Made by a program: the position numbers and the translations under genes. Source: an uncultured bacterium (GTDB taxonomy: Bacteria; Eisenbacteria; RBG-16-71-46; CAIMUX01). Taken from it: a DNA stretch of 16,890 bases. This document shows positions 1 through 6,920 of this stretch, piece after piece. Positions within the stretch are counted from its first letter, which is position 1; each line of letters begins with the position of its first letter. Location: assembly GCA_946886185.1 (NCBI GenBank), contig CAMPIC010000009.1, forward strand, positions 1-16,890, given 5' to 3'. The notes below the pieces were generated by a model that did not search any database, was not told the origin of the DNA, and saw only the letters and a program-made list of their open reading frames with translations.

Positions 1-169
1 GAGCATCACCGACGCCGGTTGGTTCCTCGATGACGTCGCGATCTCGACTGGTTCTAGCGATCCAACCGACATCCCATCGCTCGATTCTGTCGCAACGCCC
101 CTCTCCGTCACGCTCGAACCAGTCGAGATCGCGACGTCATCGAGGAACCAACCGGCGTCGGTGATGCTC
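1..169. repeat. 54-bp perfect inverted repeat with ~61-bp loop at the window start
   Basis: Bases 1-54 are the exact reverse complement of 116-169; after one mismatch (55/115), bases 56-59 pair with 111-114. The outer arm starts exactly at base 1, as expected of a fold-back at a contig end. Both arms encode the same piece of the protease (SITDAGWFLDDVAI): the inner arm on the minus strand, the outer arm on the plus strand. The loop is open on both strands. Confidence 0.95.
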
Positions 170-2571
170 TCGTCGCTCGCGAAGACGAAACGGATGCGCA
201 GATCGTCGTTCGCAAAGGAAGAGAGGTCGAAGAGAGCCGCTTGCCATCCCGAGCTCGCGCCGCTGTACCCCGATCCCCATTCCAAGGCGGCGAGCGCGTC
301 CATCGGGTAGCCGCCGACCGGAACCGCGATCTGCCATTGCGCTCCGTCCCACACCTGCACTTGACCGCCATCCCAGGCGCTCTCGATGCGGTACCAGTGC
401 GAAAAGCTGAGTTCGATCGACGAAGCGTCGCCAAGCGCGAGTGGTGGCGAAGTCAGCGTGGTCAGCGCGTGGTTCCCGTATTCGCCATTCAGGTCGGTGG
501 CCCAGAGCCGCTGTCCCGAAGTCGGAGATGGAAAGGAGGCGGGCGTTCCCCACTCCCAACCCGATTCGGAGAGGAAGCCGCCGCTCGTCTGTTCGAAAGT
601 CTCCGCGTCCGGAAGAGCGAGCTCGACGGGCTGCGCACTCTCCATGCTGGTCACCGTCTGCCAGGCGACGCCGGTCCCCGGCATCGGTCCCGCGCTGAGC
701 AGATAACTTCCGTGCGGTGCGTCGACACGGAGCTCGCCGTCGAAGTCGGTACGCCCCGCGATGGGAGTCGCCCAGATCTGGATCGGCGCATTCGCCGCGG
801 GCTGTGATCGGTTGGACACATACGCGGTGATCTCTCCGAGCGGGCGCGGCTCGAGCCGCAGATGCTGCCCTGAGGTTTCGTAGCTCTCGATCTCGAATTC
901 TTGGCGCAGCTCCTGATGCCAGAAGTCATCCGCGACGAGAGCGTGCGAGCCCGGCAGGATGGACGCCTCGTAACGCCCGCGCGCATCGGTCCAGATCGAG
1001 CGCGCACCGTCGAGTACGATCCGCACGTTTGCGAGCAGCCTGCCGGTAGCCTCATCGCGTACGTCCCCGCGGATCCTTCCCACGCCTTGCATCAATCTCT
1101 GCCGAGCCTGAACCAGATCCGGGCGCGGACCGATCTGCTTCGTTCCCTGCGCGGGGCTCCCCGTTGCGGTCAGGATTTCGACCGCCAGATCGCGATCGAG
1201 GGAGACTCCGTAGTTCGCGAGACACATTCCCTGCAGCGAAGCGATCGCTCCGCAGACCATGGGGCTGGCGCCCGAAGTGCCGCCGAATCCGGTCGTGTAC
1301 CACGCGTTGCGGCCGGCGTCGTGAAGCGTGCCGTAGCCCGCGGTGGTGATCGAAGTTCCCCATCCGTGCACGTCGATGCGCGATCCATGGTTGGTGAACC
1401 ATTCCGCCGTCAGATCGAGCGGTTTGCCCGCGGCAACCATGACTGCGCCGGAATCGCGTAAGTTGCGGTCGAAGAGCCCGGCGTACATCGGGTCGTCCAG
1501 GTCTTGCTGTCCGTTGCCCGCGGCCTCGACGACGATTCTTCCGTTCGCGGTCGCGATCTGGATCGCATCGAACACGTCCTGCCAATACTCCATCGGAAGG
1601 AAACCGAACTGTCCGCCTCCGTTGGGCGCATTCGGTCCGGGCGCATGCAGCTCGATCAAGATGATGTCGCCGACGTCGAGCACGGAGCTGGCGAGATCGA
1701 TCGCGGCGGCAATGCCGATCTCACTGAACGAGATGGTTCCCACCTCGAGATCCGGCACGATCCCTTCGACGCCGCGTCCATTCGCTTTGCCGACCAGCTC
1801 ACCCAAAACCGCGGTGCCGTGGTTCTCCCATCCCTCGATCGCCGGACCGAATCGGTAAAACGGTTCCGGGAGATCTTCGTGCGACCAGTTCCATCCCCCC
1901 TCGATGTCGATCAGTCGGACGCCCCGCCCGCGCGCGCCCGTGTGTGAGGAGATCGGGGTCATCCCGAGACCGATCGGCGCGTCTCCGAGATAGAGCTGGA
2001 GCGGTTTGAAATCCGGCGTTGTCGCCGCCGGCTGACCTGCTCCAGGAGATCCGATGTCGCTTTCGTGCTCGAGCGTTGCGGGCTCCGCGATCGGCTCGGC
2101 GAATGCTACCGACACGCAATCGAGCGCATTTATCTCGCGCAGGAGCGCGCGAGTGTCCGCAGGGTCCGTCGCCGGGGGAAGAAGCACGCGTCGATACTGG
2201 TTGAGGTCCGGCAGCGGCGCTCCGATCCTCGCTTCACCCGCGATGCGCGCGGACGCGATCGCCTGCGGAGTTTGCGCGAAGTGCGGGGCGGTCGTCGCTC
2301 CCGGATGCCGGTCGAGAACTCGTCGGAAGTCTTCGCTGCGCTCGTCCTGCCCATCCACGAATCGGACGACGACTCGATCGGTGCGTGTGCGGCAAAGATC
2401 GGAGAGAGATCCGGGGGAGAGCGGGATTGCGATCGCCATCGCCACCAGGACCGACCCGATCAGCGCCGGGACCGGACCCGGCCGGATCCGCTGAGATCGG
2501 CGCCTGAAGGAAGGGACCGGCACGTCGGACCGCGATGGAATCCGACGGCGGTGAATCCATCGCCAGGTCAT
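1..2571 (-). CDS. Secreted subtilisin-like (S8) serine protease, 3' end incomplete or corrupted
   Basis: This frame is open from an ATG at 2571 (GTG at 2574 just upstream, in-frame stop before that) to base 1, 857 codons, with no stop in the window. The start has a long Arg-rich region and a hydrophobic segment (about residues 34-52), fitting export. The S8 catalytic set is visible: Asp222 (LIDIEGGW), His251 (ENHGTAV), oxyanion Asn353 (EAAGNGQ) and Ser433 (GTSGASPMV). After the catalytic domain comes a carboxypeptidase-regulatory-like beta domain (about 497-575: GRIRGDVRDEATGR, TDARGRYE) and then a MAM/immune-inhibitor-A-like jelly-roll region (about 655-815) ending in the typical GWFLDDVAI motif. 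From residue 801 onward the DNA is one arm of an inverted repeat, so the last ~57 codons are not trustworthy; the genuine protein probably continues into a C-terminal sorting domain. No clear Shine-Dalgarno precedes the start. The family is secure; the start and the C-terminus are not. Confidence 0.9.
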   Translation of the reverse strand, partial: MTWRWIHRRRIPSRSDVPVPSFRRRSQRIRPGPVPALIGSVLVAMAIAIPLSPGSLSDLCRTRTDRVVVRFVDGQDERSEDFRRVLDRHPGATTAPHFAQTPQAIASARIAGEARIGAPLPDLNQYRRVLLPPATDPADTRALLREINALDCVSVAFAEPIAEPATLEHESDIGSPGAGQPAATTPDFKPLQLYLGDAPIGLGMTPISSHTGARGRGVRLIDIEGGWNWSHEDLPEPFYRFGPAIEGWENHGTAVLGELVGKANGRGVEGIVPDLEVGTISFSEIGIAAAIDLASSVLDVGDIILIELHAPGPNAPNGGGQFGFLPMEYWQDVFDAIQIATANGRIVVEAAGNGQQDLDDPMYAGLFDRNLRDSGAVMVAAGKPLDLTAEWFTNHGSRIDVHGWGTSITTAGYGTLHDAGRNAWYTTGFGGTSGASPMVCGAIASLQGMCLANYGVSLDRDLAVEILTATGSPAQGTKQIGPRPDLVQARQRLMQGVGRIRGDVRDEATGRLLANVRIVLDGARSIWTDARGRYEASILPGSHALVADDFWHQELRQEFEIESYETSGQHLRLEPRPLGEITAYVSNRSQPAANAPIQIWATPIAGRTDFDGELRVDAPHGSYLLSAGPMPGTGVAWQTVTSMESAQPVELALPDAETFEQTSGGFLSESGWEWGTPASFPSPTSGQRLWATDLNGEYGNHALTTLTSPPLALGDASSIELSFSHWYRIESAWDGGQVQVWDGAQWQIAVPVGGYPMDALAALEWGSGYSGASSGWQAALFDLSSFANDDLRIRFVFASDESITDAGWFLDDVAISTGSSVTERGVATESSDGMSVGSLEPVEIATSSRNQPASVML

Positions 2572-2580
2572 CACAGGCGA

Positions 2581-2586
2581 AGTATA
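2581..2586 (-). promoter_or_regulatory. Possible -10 element of the S8 protease gene
   Basis: The minus strand reads TATACT here inside an AT-rich island that stands out from the GC-rich surroundings. No good -35 hexamer lies 16-18 bp upstream. A start about 7 bp downstream would fall almost on the GTG/ATG start codons at 2574/2571, giving a leaderless or nearly leaderless message, which would fit the missing Shine-Dalgarno. This is a motif-only call. Confidence 0.3.
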
Positions 2587-2810
2587 TCAGATATAACGTA
2601 CAATGCGGATGGGTATTGATTGAAGGCTACGAAGCTTTGCGTGATGGAAAGCTGGAGAGGGTAAGCCGAATTGGCTGGAGACAGCCCTTTCGTATTCCTG
2701 GGATTCCGTTGCATGAAATGGGAAGGCGAGAAGCGACTCGAGTGCTCGCCTCGAGCGGACCGCGCGCCGGGGCAGCGGGCCTTGCGGATCTCCGAGTTGT
2801 GCCGGAACCC

Positions 2811-3743
2811 TCAGTAACGGTGATGGTGCTTCAAGACCCCCCAGGTGACATTTTCCCGCAAGCATGAAACCTGACCGCAAGCTGTGCCCGGACGTTCGAG
2901 CCATTCCCCGCCGTTAGCGTCGCACTCACTCTGCGTTTCCTCGAAACACTCGTTGTCTCGGCAGCAGGGGCCCATGCAGGAAGACGCTTCGCAGACTTCG
3001 TCGTCGCCCAGATAGACGCCGCCTTGCACACGGCAGGCTGACTCGGTCGTGACGACGCAGCTTCCGTTGGGCACACAACACGCCCCTATCGGCACTCCTT
3101 CTAGGCACGGGTTGTAGCCATTGAGGCCGAACCCGGCCCAGCCGAACCCATCGATCGGGTCGAGGACCGAAGGGATGGTTTCATCGCCGAAGTCGGAAGG
3201 CTGCGTCGGATGCTCCGCCGCAGCTATGTACGCGCCATATTCGGCATAAGCGGCAAACCAATAGAGCCCGAATATCCGATGCCGCTCCGGCCCCGACAGG
3301 AGCGACATCGCCGTGCCCGTTCCCGAAGCGGGCCACCCGTGGCTTTGCAGCTCGAAAACATCCTGACAAGTACCGTAAGCAACGATCGAGGCGTTGTGTT
3401 GGATGCCGAATGTGACTCCCATGACACTCGGCGAGAACGAGAAGGAGGCAAGAATGAACATCACGACGACCCGATCCGGATTCGGAGCCATGCTGGTCAC
3501 AGCCTGAGCACAATCTCGCAGGTCGATGTCGCAGTTCACCCCTTGGGAGTAGATGACGCTTTCATCGATGTGGACGACGAGCATTCCGCCCGCATTTGGC
3601 CCCGCCATTGCGGAAGGACCTAGGAGGACGGCGAGGCAGAGCGAGATCCCGAACGCTCGTAAACTCGAGGCCGGCCAGCACAAAGCAGGCCTGAGCTCGA
3701 CACGCTGGCGCGGAGCTCGTCCGAGCGGATACAGCTGAATCAT
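2811..3743 (-). CDS. Secreted protein with two C-terminal cysteine-rich (GACC-type) repeats, function unknown
   Basis: The frame opens further upstream, but the ATG at 3743 is preferred: it is preceded by GAAGG and puts a normal signal peptide near the N-terminus (hydrophobic core FGISLCLAVLLGPSAMA, cleavage about AMA-GP). The product is about 310 residues. The middle (LVVHIDESVIYSQG..., two spaced Cys in CDIDLRDC) matches no family I can name. The end carries two consecutive Cys-rich modules, one starting GACCVPNGSCVVTTESAC and one starting GPCCRDNECFEETQSEC, each with six Cys and a GG(V/E)(Y/W) turn. Such GACC...C...T...C..GG.Y.G modules recur in exported proteins of Planctomycetes and Eisenbacteria-like genomes; the Cys pattern suggests disulfides outside the cytoplasm. 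It lies downstream of the HTH gene on the same strand, but a terminator separates them. Confidence 0.8.
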   Translation of the reverse strand: MIQLYPLGRAPRQRVELRPALCWPASSLRAFGISLCLAVLLGPSAMAGPNAGGMLVVHIDESVIYSQGVNCDIDLRDCAQAVTSMAPNPDRVVVMFILASFSFSPSVMGVTFGIQHNASIVAYGTCQDVFELQSHGWPASGTGTAMSLLSGPERHRIFGLYWFAAYAEYGAYIAAAEHPTQPSDFGDETIPSVLDPIDGFGWAGFGLNGYNPCLEGVPIGACCVPNGSCVVTTESACRVQGGVYLGDDEVCEASSCMGPCCRDNECFEETQSECDANGGEWLERPGTACGQVSCLRENVTWGVLKHHHRY

Positions 3744-3778
3744 GTCCTTCGAGAAATCCTCCGGCGGAGACTTGGGGA

Positions 3779-3804
3779 GTGTAGCAGACTGCGCGAGGGG
3801 CCAA
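3779..3804 (-). promoter_or_regulatory. Weak promoter candidate for the cysteine-rich repeat protein gene
   Basis: On the minus strand TACACT (3784-3779) is a fair -10, with TTGGCC about 15 bp further upstream as a poor -35. It would give a leader of about 30 nt to the ATG at 3743. The short spacer and weak -35 make this tentative. Confidence 0.3.
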
Positions 3805-3939
3805 CCTAGCTGCGCAGGGCGGTATACCCGATCCCGCTCGGATTGCTCCCGGGAATCTTGCTGGAGAGAGACTCGGAGCGGCGCCACGCAAGCGGGCCGC
3901 GCAGATTCGAGTCCGCGCACCGTGGCGCGAGGCGCAACG

Positions 3940-3975
3940 AAAAAAAATCGGCCCGGGAATCACGTTCCGGGCCGT
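3940..3975 (-). terminator. Rho-independent terminator after the HTH gene
   Basis: Read on the minus strand, CGGCCCGGAA and TTCCCGGGCCG form a GC-rich stem (one bulged C) around a short loop, followed by A and a run of eight T. It begins about 30 bp past the stop codon at 4005 and sits before the promoter region of the next minus-strand gene, so the two genes are probably transcribed separately. Confidence 0.9.
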
Positions 3976-4004
3976 TCACCGACGTTCGACAATCCGAAAC
4001 CGGG

Positions 4005-4421
4005 TCAGACGACGCTGCGCTCCACGAGCTGGGTCAAGCGATCGAACTCCCGCAGGCTGATGTTCGGATAGTACTCGAGCACGAGCGCGCGGAACGCCTC
4101 CTGGAAGTTGGAGCTCGCGAGGGACGTCGATCCCAGCGAACGCGCCGTCGAGCTCGTGGTCCGTCGCGCCGCGCCGCTCTTTGGCGTGCGTCCCGGCCGA
4201 GGTCCCCGGACTAGGATCTTCGCGCCCTTGCGGCGGCCGCGGCTGATGCCCGCCTTGCGCGCCTTGTTGTTTACGGTCGGGAGAGACACGGAATACTTCT
4301 CTGCGATCTGACGGTAGCTCAGCTGCCCAGCCTTGATATCTCCGATGATCGCCTTCTCGCGGCGCAGGCGATCAGCCTTCGACATCTTCGCGGCGCGAGC
4401 GGAACCTCGTGGCGCTGTCAT
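4005..4421 (-). CDS. Small basic helix-turn-helix DNA-binding protein
   Basis: The 138-residue product has an HTH segment at about residues 21-55: IGDIKAGQLSYRQIAEKYSV followed by SLPTVNNKARKAG, the layout of Hin/resolvase-like and transposase-type HTH domains where a polar first helix is followed by a recognition helix. A strongly basic linker follows (RGRRKGAKI..RGPRPGR, about 61-80), then a Ser/Thr/Ala-rich stretch, then a predicted amphipathic C-terminal helix (about 104-137, NFQEAFRALVLEYYPN...) that may mediate oligomerisation. The ATG at 4421 is supported by AAGGAG about 11 bp upstream; Met13 is an alternative. The gene is divergent from the topoisomerase VI operon, has its own terminator, and its leader carries a perfect inverted repeat, so autoregulation or control of the neighbouring operon is possible but unproven. 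No catalytic domain of a recombinase is present. Confidence 0.8.
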   Translation of the reverse strand: MTAPRGSARAAKMSKADRLRREKAIIGDIKAGQLSYRQIAEKYSVSLPTVNNKARKAGISRGRRKGAKILVRGPRPGRTPKSGAARRTTSSTARSLGSTSLASSNFQEAFRALVLEYYPNISLREFDRLTQLVERSVV

Positions 4422-4455
4422 TTCCTAATCGACTCCTTCTGTTGTTTGGGCGGGC

Positions 4456-4475
4456 TTGGTTGGTCGTCCAACCAA
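4456..4475. promoter_or_regulatory. Perfect inverted repeat TTGGTTGG-tcgt-CCAACCAA in the HTH gene leader
   Basis: Two exact 8-bp arms flank a 4-bp centre, about 35-54 bp upstream of the HTH gene start codon. The arms are not GC-rich and no T-run follows, so it does not look like a terminator. It could be an operator for the HTH protein itself or a leader hairpin in the transcript. Confidence 0.55.
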
Positions 4476-4574
4476 AAGTCCTTCCGCCGACAGTACCGAC
4501 TGCTGGTCGTACCCCTGGCGGCCCGCGAGTCTATCAATACCGATGCAGTCAATGATTCGTACTCGAACAGGTGC

Positions 4575-4602
4575 AGTATGGCAGGAGACACAGTAGTGTC
4601 AA
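4575..4602 (-). promoter_or_regulatory. Sigma70-type promoter for the HTH gene, with overlapping GACAC/GTGTC repeat
   Basis: On the minus strand TTGACA (4602-4597, perfect -35) is followed after 16 bp by CATACT (4580-4575, four of six matches to TATAAT). Transcription would begin near 4568, leaving a leader of about 150 nt that includes the inverted repeat at 4456-4475. A small inverted repeat GACAC-agta-GTGTC (4587-4600) overlaps the -35 and spacer, a usual place for a repressor site. Confidence 0.5.
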
Positions 4603-4877
4603 CGGCCGACTGCACATGATTCAAACAACCATGCTTCGGTATGAACCTTGTATCGCGAGGGTTGCGTCGAATCACCGTCGCGGGCGGTTCTACCATATGG
4701 GTCCCGCAGCCCGGTTGTGCAACCCTCCGCGGATCGGGATGTGTGCGATGCGTTCCATGGAAAACTCGAGAATGCACGGCGAATCGAGGTTCCCCGACCC
4801 TCGTCCGTTCGCCGCGAGCGACGAATCTTGGAGATCGCGGATGCAGTTCGCGTAGCATGAGGCCAATAATTTCGAGC

Positions 4878-4906
4878 TTGGTCCGCGTGTTCCATGGTCC
4901 CAAAAT
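4878..4906 (+). promoter_or_regulatory. Weak promoter candidate for the topoisomerase VI operon
   Basis: TTGGTC (4878-4883) and CAAAAT (4901-4906) are separated by 17 bp. Both hexamers deviate from consensus. The predicted start near 4912 would sit at the edge of the inverted repeat at 4916-4931, about 125 bp before the preferred start codon. Confidence 0.25.
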
Positions 4907-4915
4907 GACGCAGAT

Positions 4916-4931
4916 CGCGCATGGATGCGCG
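4916..4931. promoter_or_regulatory. Inverted repeat CGCGCAT-gg-ATGCGCG upstream of topoisomerase VI B
   Basis: Two exact 7-bp arms flank a GG centre, about 110 bp upstream of the preferred start of subunit B and just after the weak promoter candidate. It may be an operator. It also overlaps an in-frame upstream ATG (4925), which argues that this stretch is regulatory rather than coding. Confidence 0.4.
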
Positions 4932-5038
4932 GCTCGGCATCAGACTCCGAGAATGCAGGGAGGGCAGGGAACCTCCCAGAGGAAGGCATGGGCGCATCAC
5001 GATCGCAGGACAACGGGACGAACGAGGAGCGAAGCCAG

Positions 5039-6889
5039 ATGGCGCTCGAGTTCCTCGGATCGGCGGCCGAGCCGCTCGCCGCGGCTCCGGCGGCGCCCAA
5101 ACCAGTTCCCCGAAAGAAATCTCAGCGCGCGAAACCGGAGGCGAAAAACAAACCCGCCCGGCCGGCTGCCGCGGCCGCGGATCGCGGCGGCAGCTCGAAG
5201 TCCCGCAAACGAGTGGACGATTCGGAGGGGGAGGCGCCACCGGCGCGGGTCAAGAAACCTGCCGAGCGGACGCGTCGCACCGCGCAGGAGATGGCGAGCC
5301 GCCAGCGGGAAATCTCCGTCTCCGAGTTCTTCTCCAAGAACCGGCATCTGCTCGGCTTCGACAATCCGGCCAAGGCGCTCCTCACCACCATCAAGGAAGG
5401 GGTGGACAATGCGCTCGACGCCTGCGAAGAGGCGGGCATCCTTCCCGACATCCTGGTCGAGGTCATTCCCGAAGGAGAAGATCGCTTCCGGGTCGTGATC
5501 GAAGACCACGGACCCGGGATCCTGCGCGCCCAGATCCCGCGCATCTTCGGCAGCCTGCTCTATGGGTCAAAATTCCACGTTTTGAAGCAGAGCCGCGGCC
5601 AGCAGGGGATCGGCATCTCAGCCGCGGGCATGTACGGGATGCTCACCACGGGTCAGCCGATCCGCATCATTTCAAAGACGGGGCGTCGTAAACCCGCCCA
5701 TCTGTTCGAGCTCGCCATGGATACGCGCAAGAACGAGCCGCAGATCCTGCGAGACGAAGAAGTGGAATGGGAGCATGACCACGGTACCCGGGTCGAGATC
5801 ACTCTCCAGGGCACGTACAAGCGGGGAAGGCACTCCGTCGACGGATATCTGCGCCAGGTCGCGATCGCGAATCCGCACGCGCGCATCCTCTATCGCCCGC
5901 CGGACAAGTCTGCGGAGAAATCGGGCGACGACGATGAGCAGGGCGTGATTGCTTCGCTCGATGCGCCGGTCGAGGGACTGCAAGTATTCGAGCGCGTGAC
6001 GGACGAGCTTCCTCCCGAGCCGAAGGAGATTCAGCCGCATCCGTACGGGGTGGAGCTGGGGCGGTTCCTCGAGATGCTGCAGAACACCAAGGCGCGCACG
6101 ATCACTCTGTTCCTGCAGACCGAGTTTTCTCGCGTCACTGCGAAGGTCGCGGCGGAGATCCTGGAGATGGCCGCGGTCAAGGAGTCTGCGCGCCCTTCTA
6201 CGATCCACCGGCCTGACGCGGAGCGTCTGCATCGCGCCCTGAGCGAAGTCAAGATCATGGCGCCTCCCGCCAATTGCATCTCGCCGATCGGCGAGGAGCT
6301 GCTCTTGCGCGCACTCGAATCGGAAGTGGCGGCCGCGTTTCACGCGACGGTGACGCGGCCCCCCGCGGTGTATCGCGGTAATCCGTTCCAGGTGGAAGTG
6401 GGTCTTTCGTACGGAGGCGGTCTGCCCGCGGATGATCTCATCACGCTCTATCGCTATGCGAACCGTGTTCCGCTGCAATATCAGCAGGGAGCCTGCGCCA
6501 TCACCAAAGCGGTCATGAGCATCGATTGGAAGAAGTACCAGCTCTCGCAATCGAAAGGAGCGCTCCCTACCGGTCCGATGGTGCTGGTGGTGCACATCGC
6601 CTCGGTCTGGGTGCCGTTCACTTCGGAGTCGAAGGAAGCGGTCGCCCACTATCCCGAGATCATCAAGGAGATCCGGCTCGGCCTCATGGAAGCGGGCCGC
6701 CGGCTGGGTCTCTATATCCGGCGGCAGCGCCGCGACGCCGACGAACACAAGAAGCGCTCATACATTCAGAAGTACATTCCGCACATCGGTGCGGCGCTTC
6801 AGGACATCCTGGGGCTTTCCGATCCGGAGCGCGAAACGACCGTCACCACCTTGACCGACGTCCTGGAAAAAGCGCGCGACGCGAAGTAA
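5039..6889 (+). CDS. top6B: DNA topoisomerase VI subunit B (GHKL ATPase)
   Basis: This is the ATP-binding subunit of the type IIB topoisomerase, which captures and passes DNA duplexes with subunit A as an A2B2 complex. GHKL motifs are visible (numbering from the ATG at 5039): N-box [15 protein letters not shown] (Glu120, Asn124), G1 box EDHGPGI (Asp156), lid/G2 box [14 protein letters not shown] (about 185-198), and switch lysine Lys506 in QSKGALPTG in the transducer domain; YRYANRVPL is also typical of the family. The conserved body starts near residue 85 ([19 protein letters not shown]); the preceding ~80 residues are a Lys/Ala/Pro/Arg-rich, probably disordered extension not usual in archaeal homologues of about 530 residues. 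The ATG at 5039 is preferred because GAGGAG lies 9 bp before it; in-frame ATGs at 4988 and 4925 are alternatives. Subunit A follows 31 bp downstream. Confidence 0.95.
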   Translation: MALEFLGSAAEPLAAAPAAPKPVPRKKSQRAKPEAKNKPARPAAAAADRGGSSKSRKRVDDSEGEAPPARVKKPAERTRRTAQEMASRQREISVSEFFSKNRHLLGFDNPAKALLTTIKEGVDNALDACEEAGILPDILVEVIPEGEDRFRVVIEDHGPGILRAQIPRIFGSLLYGSKFHVLKQSRGQQGIGISAAGMYGMLTTGQPIRIISKTGRRKPAHLFELAMDTRKNEPQILRDEEVEWEHDHGTRVEITLQGTYKRGRHSVDGYLRQVAIANPHARILYRPPDKSAEKSGDDDEQGVIASLDAPVEGLQVFERVTDELPPEPKEIQPHPYGVELGRFLEMLQNTKARTITLFLQTEFSRVTAKVAAEILEMAAVKESARPSTIHRPDAERLHRALSEVKIMAPPANCISPIGEELLLRALESEVAAAFHATVTRPPAVYRGNPFQVEVGLSYGGGLPADDLITLYRYANRVPLQYQQGACAITKAVMSIDWKKYQLSQSKGALPTGPMVLVVHIASVWVPFTSESKEAVAHYPEIIKEIRLGLMEAGRRLGLYIRRQRRDADEHKKRSYIQKYIPHIGAALQDILGLSDPERETTVTTLTDVLEKARDAK

Positions 6890-6920
6890 CGGGGATCTCG
6901 ACCTCGAAGGAGTTGGATCG

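Larger units (their letters stand above)
4422..5038. other. 617-bp divergent intergenic region between HTH gene and topoisomerase VI operon
   Basis: No convincing gene is present. Minus-strand and plus-strand frames of 94-213 codons cross it, but their His/Arg/Ser/Pro-rich, domain-free translations look like chance. It contains a promoter and an inverted repeat for the HTH gene (described separately), a 16-bp inverted repeat at 4916-4931, and a weak plus-strand promoter candidate. Confidence 0.7.

Noticed and set aside
2535..2867. 110-codon plus-strand frame between the protease and the cysteine-rich protein gene
   Set aside because: It overlaps the starts and ends of real minus-strand genes, lacks a ribosome site, and its translation has no recognisable feature.
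3744..3920. 59-residue N-terminal extension of the cysteine-rich repeat protein
   Set aside because: It would bury the signal peptide and has no ribosome site; the ATG at 3743 gives a normal exported protein.
4418..4903. 161-codon minus-strand frame overlapping the HTH gene start by 4 bp (ATGA)
   Set aside because: The translation is His/Arg/Ser/Pro-rich without any domain, and it runs across the promoter and inverted repeats of the HTH gene; no ribosome site precedes its start.
5672..6748. 358-codon minus-strand frame inside topoisomerase VI B
   Set aside because: It is an antisense shadow of a well-supported gene; the Arg/Asp/Leu-rich sequence reflects GC-rich codon structure.
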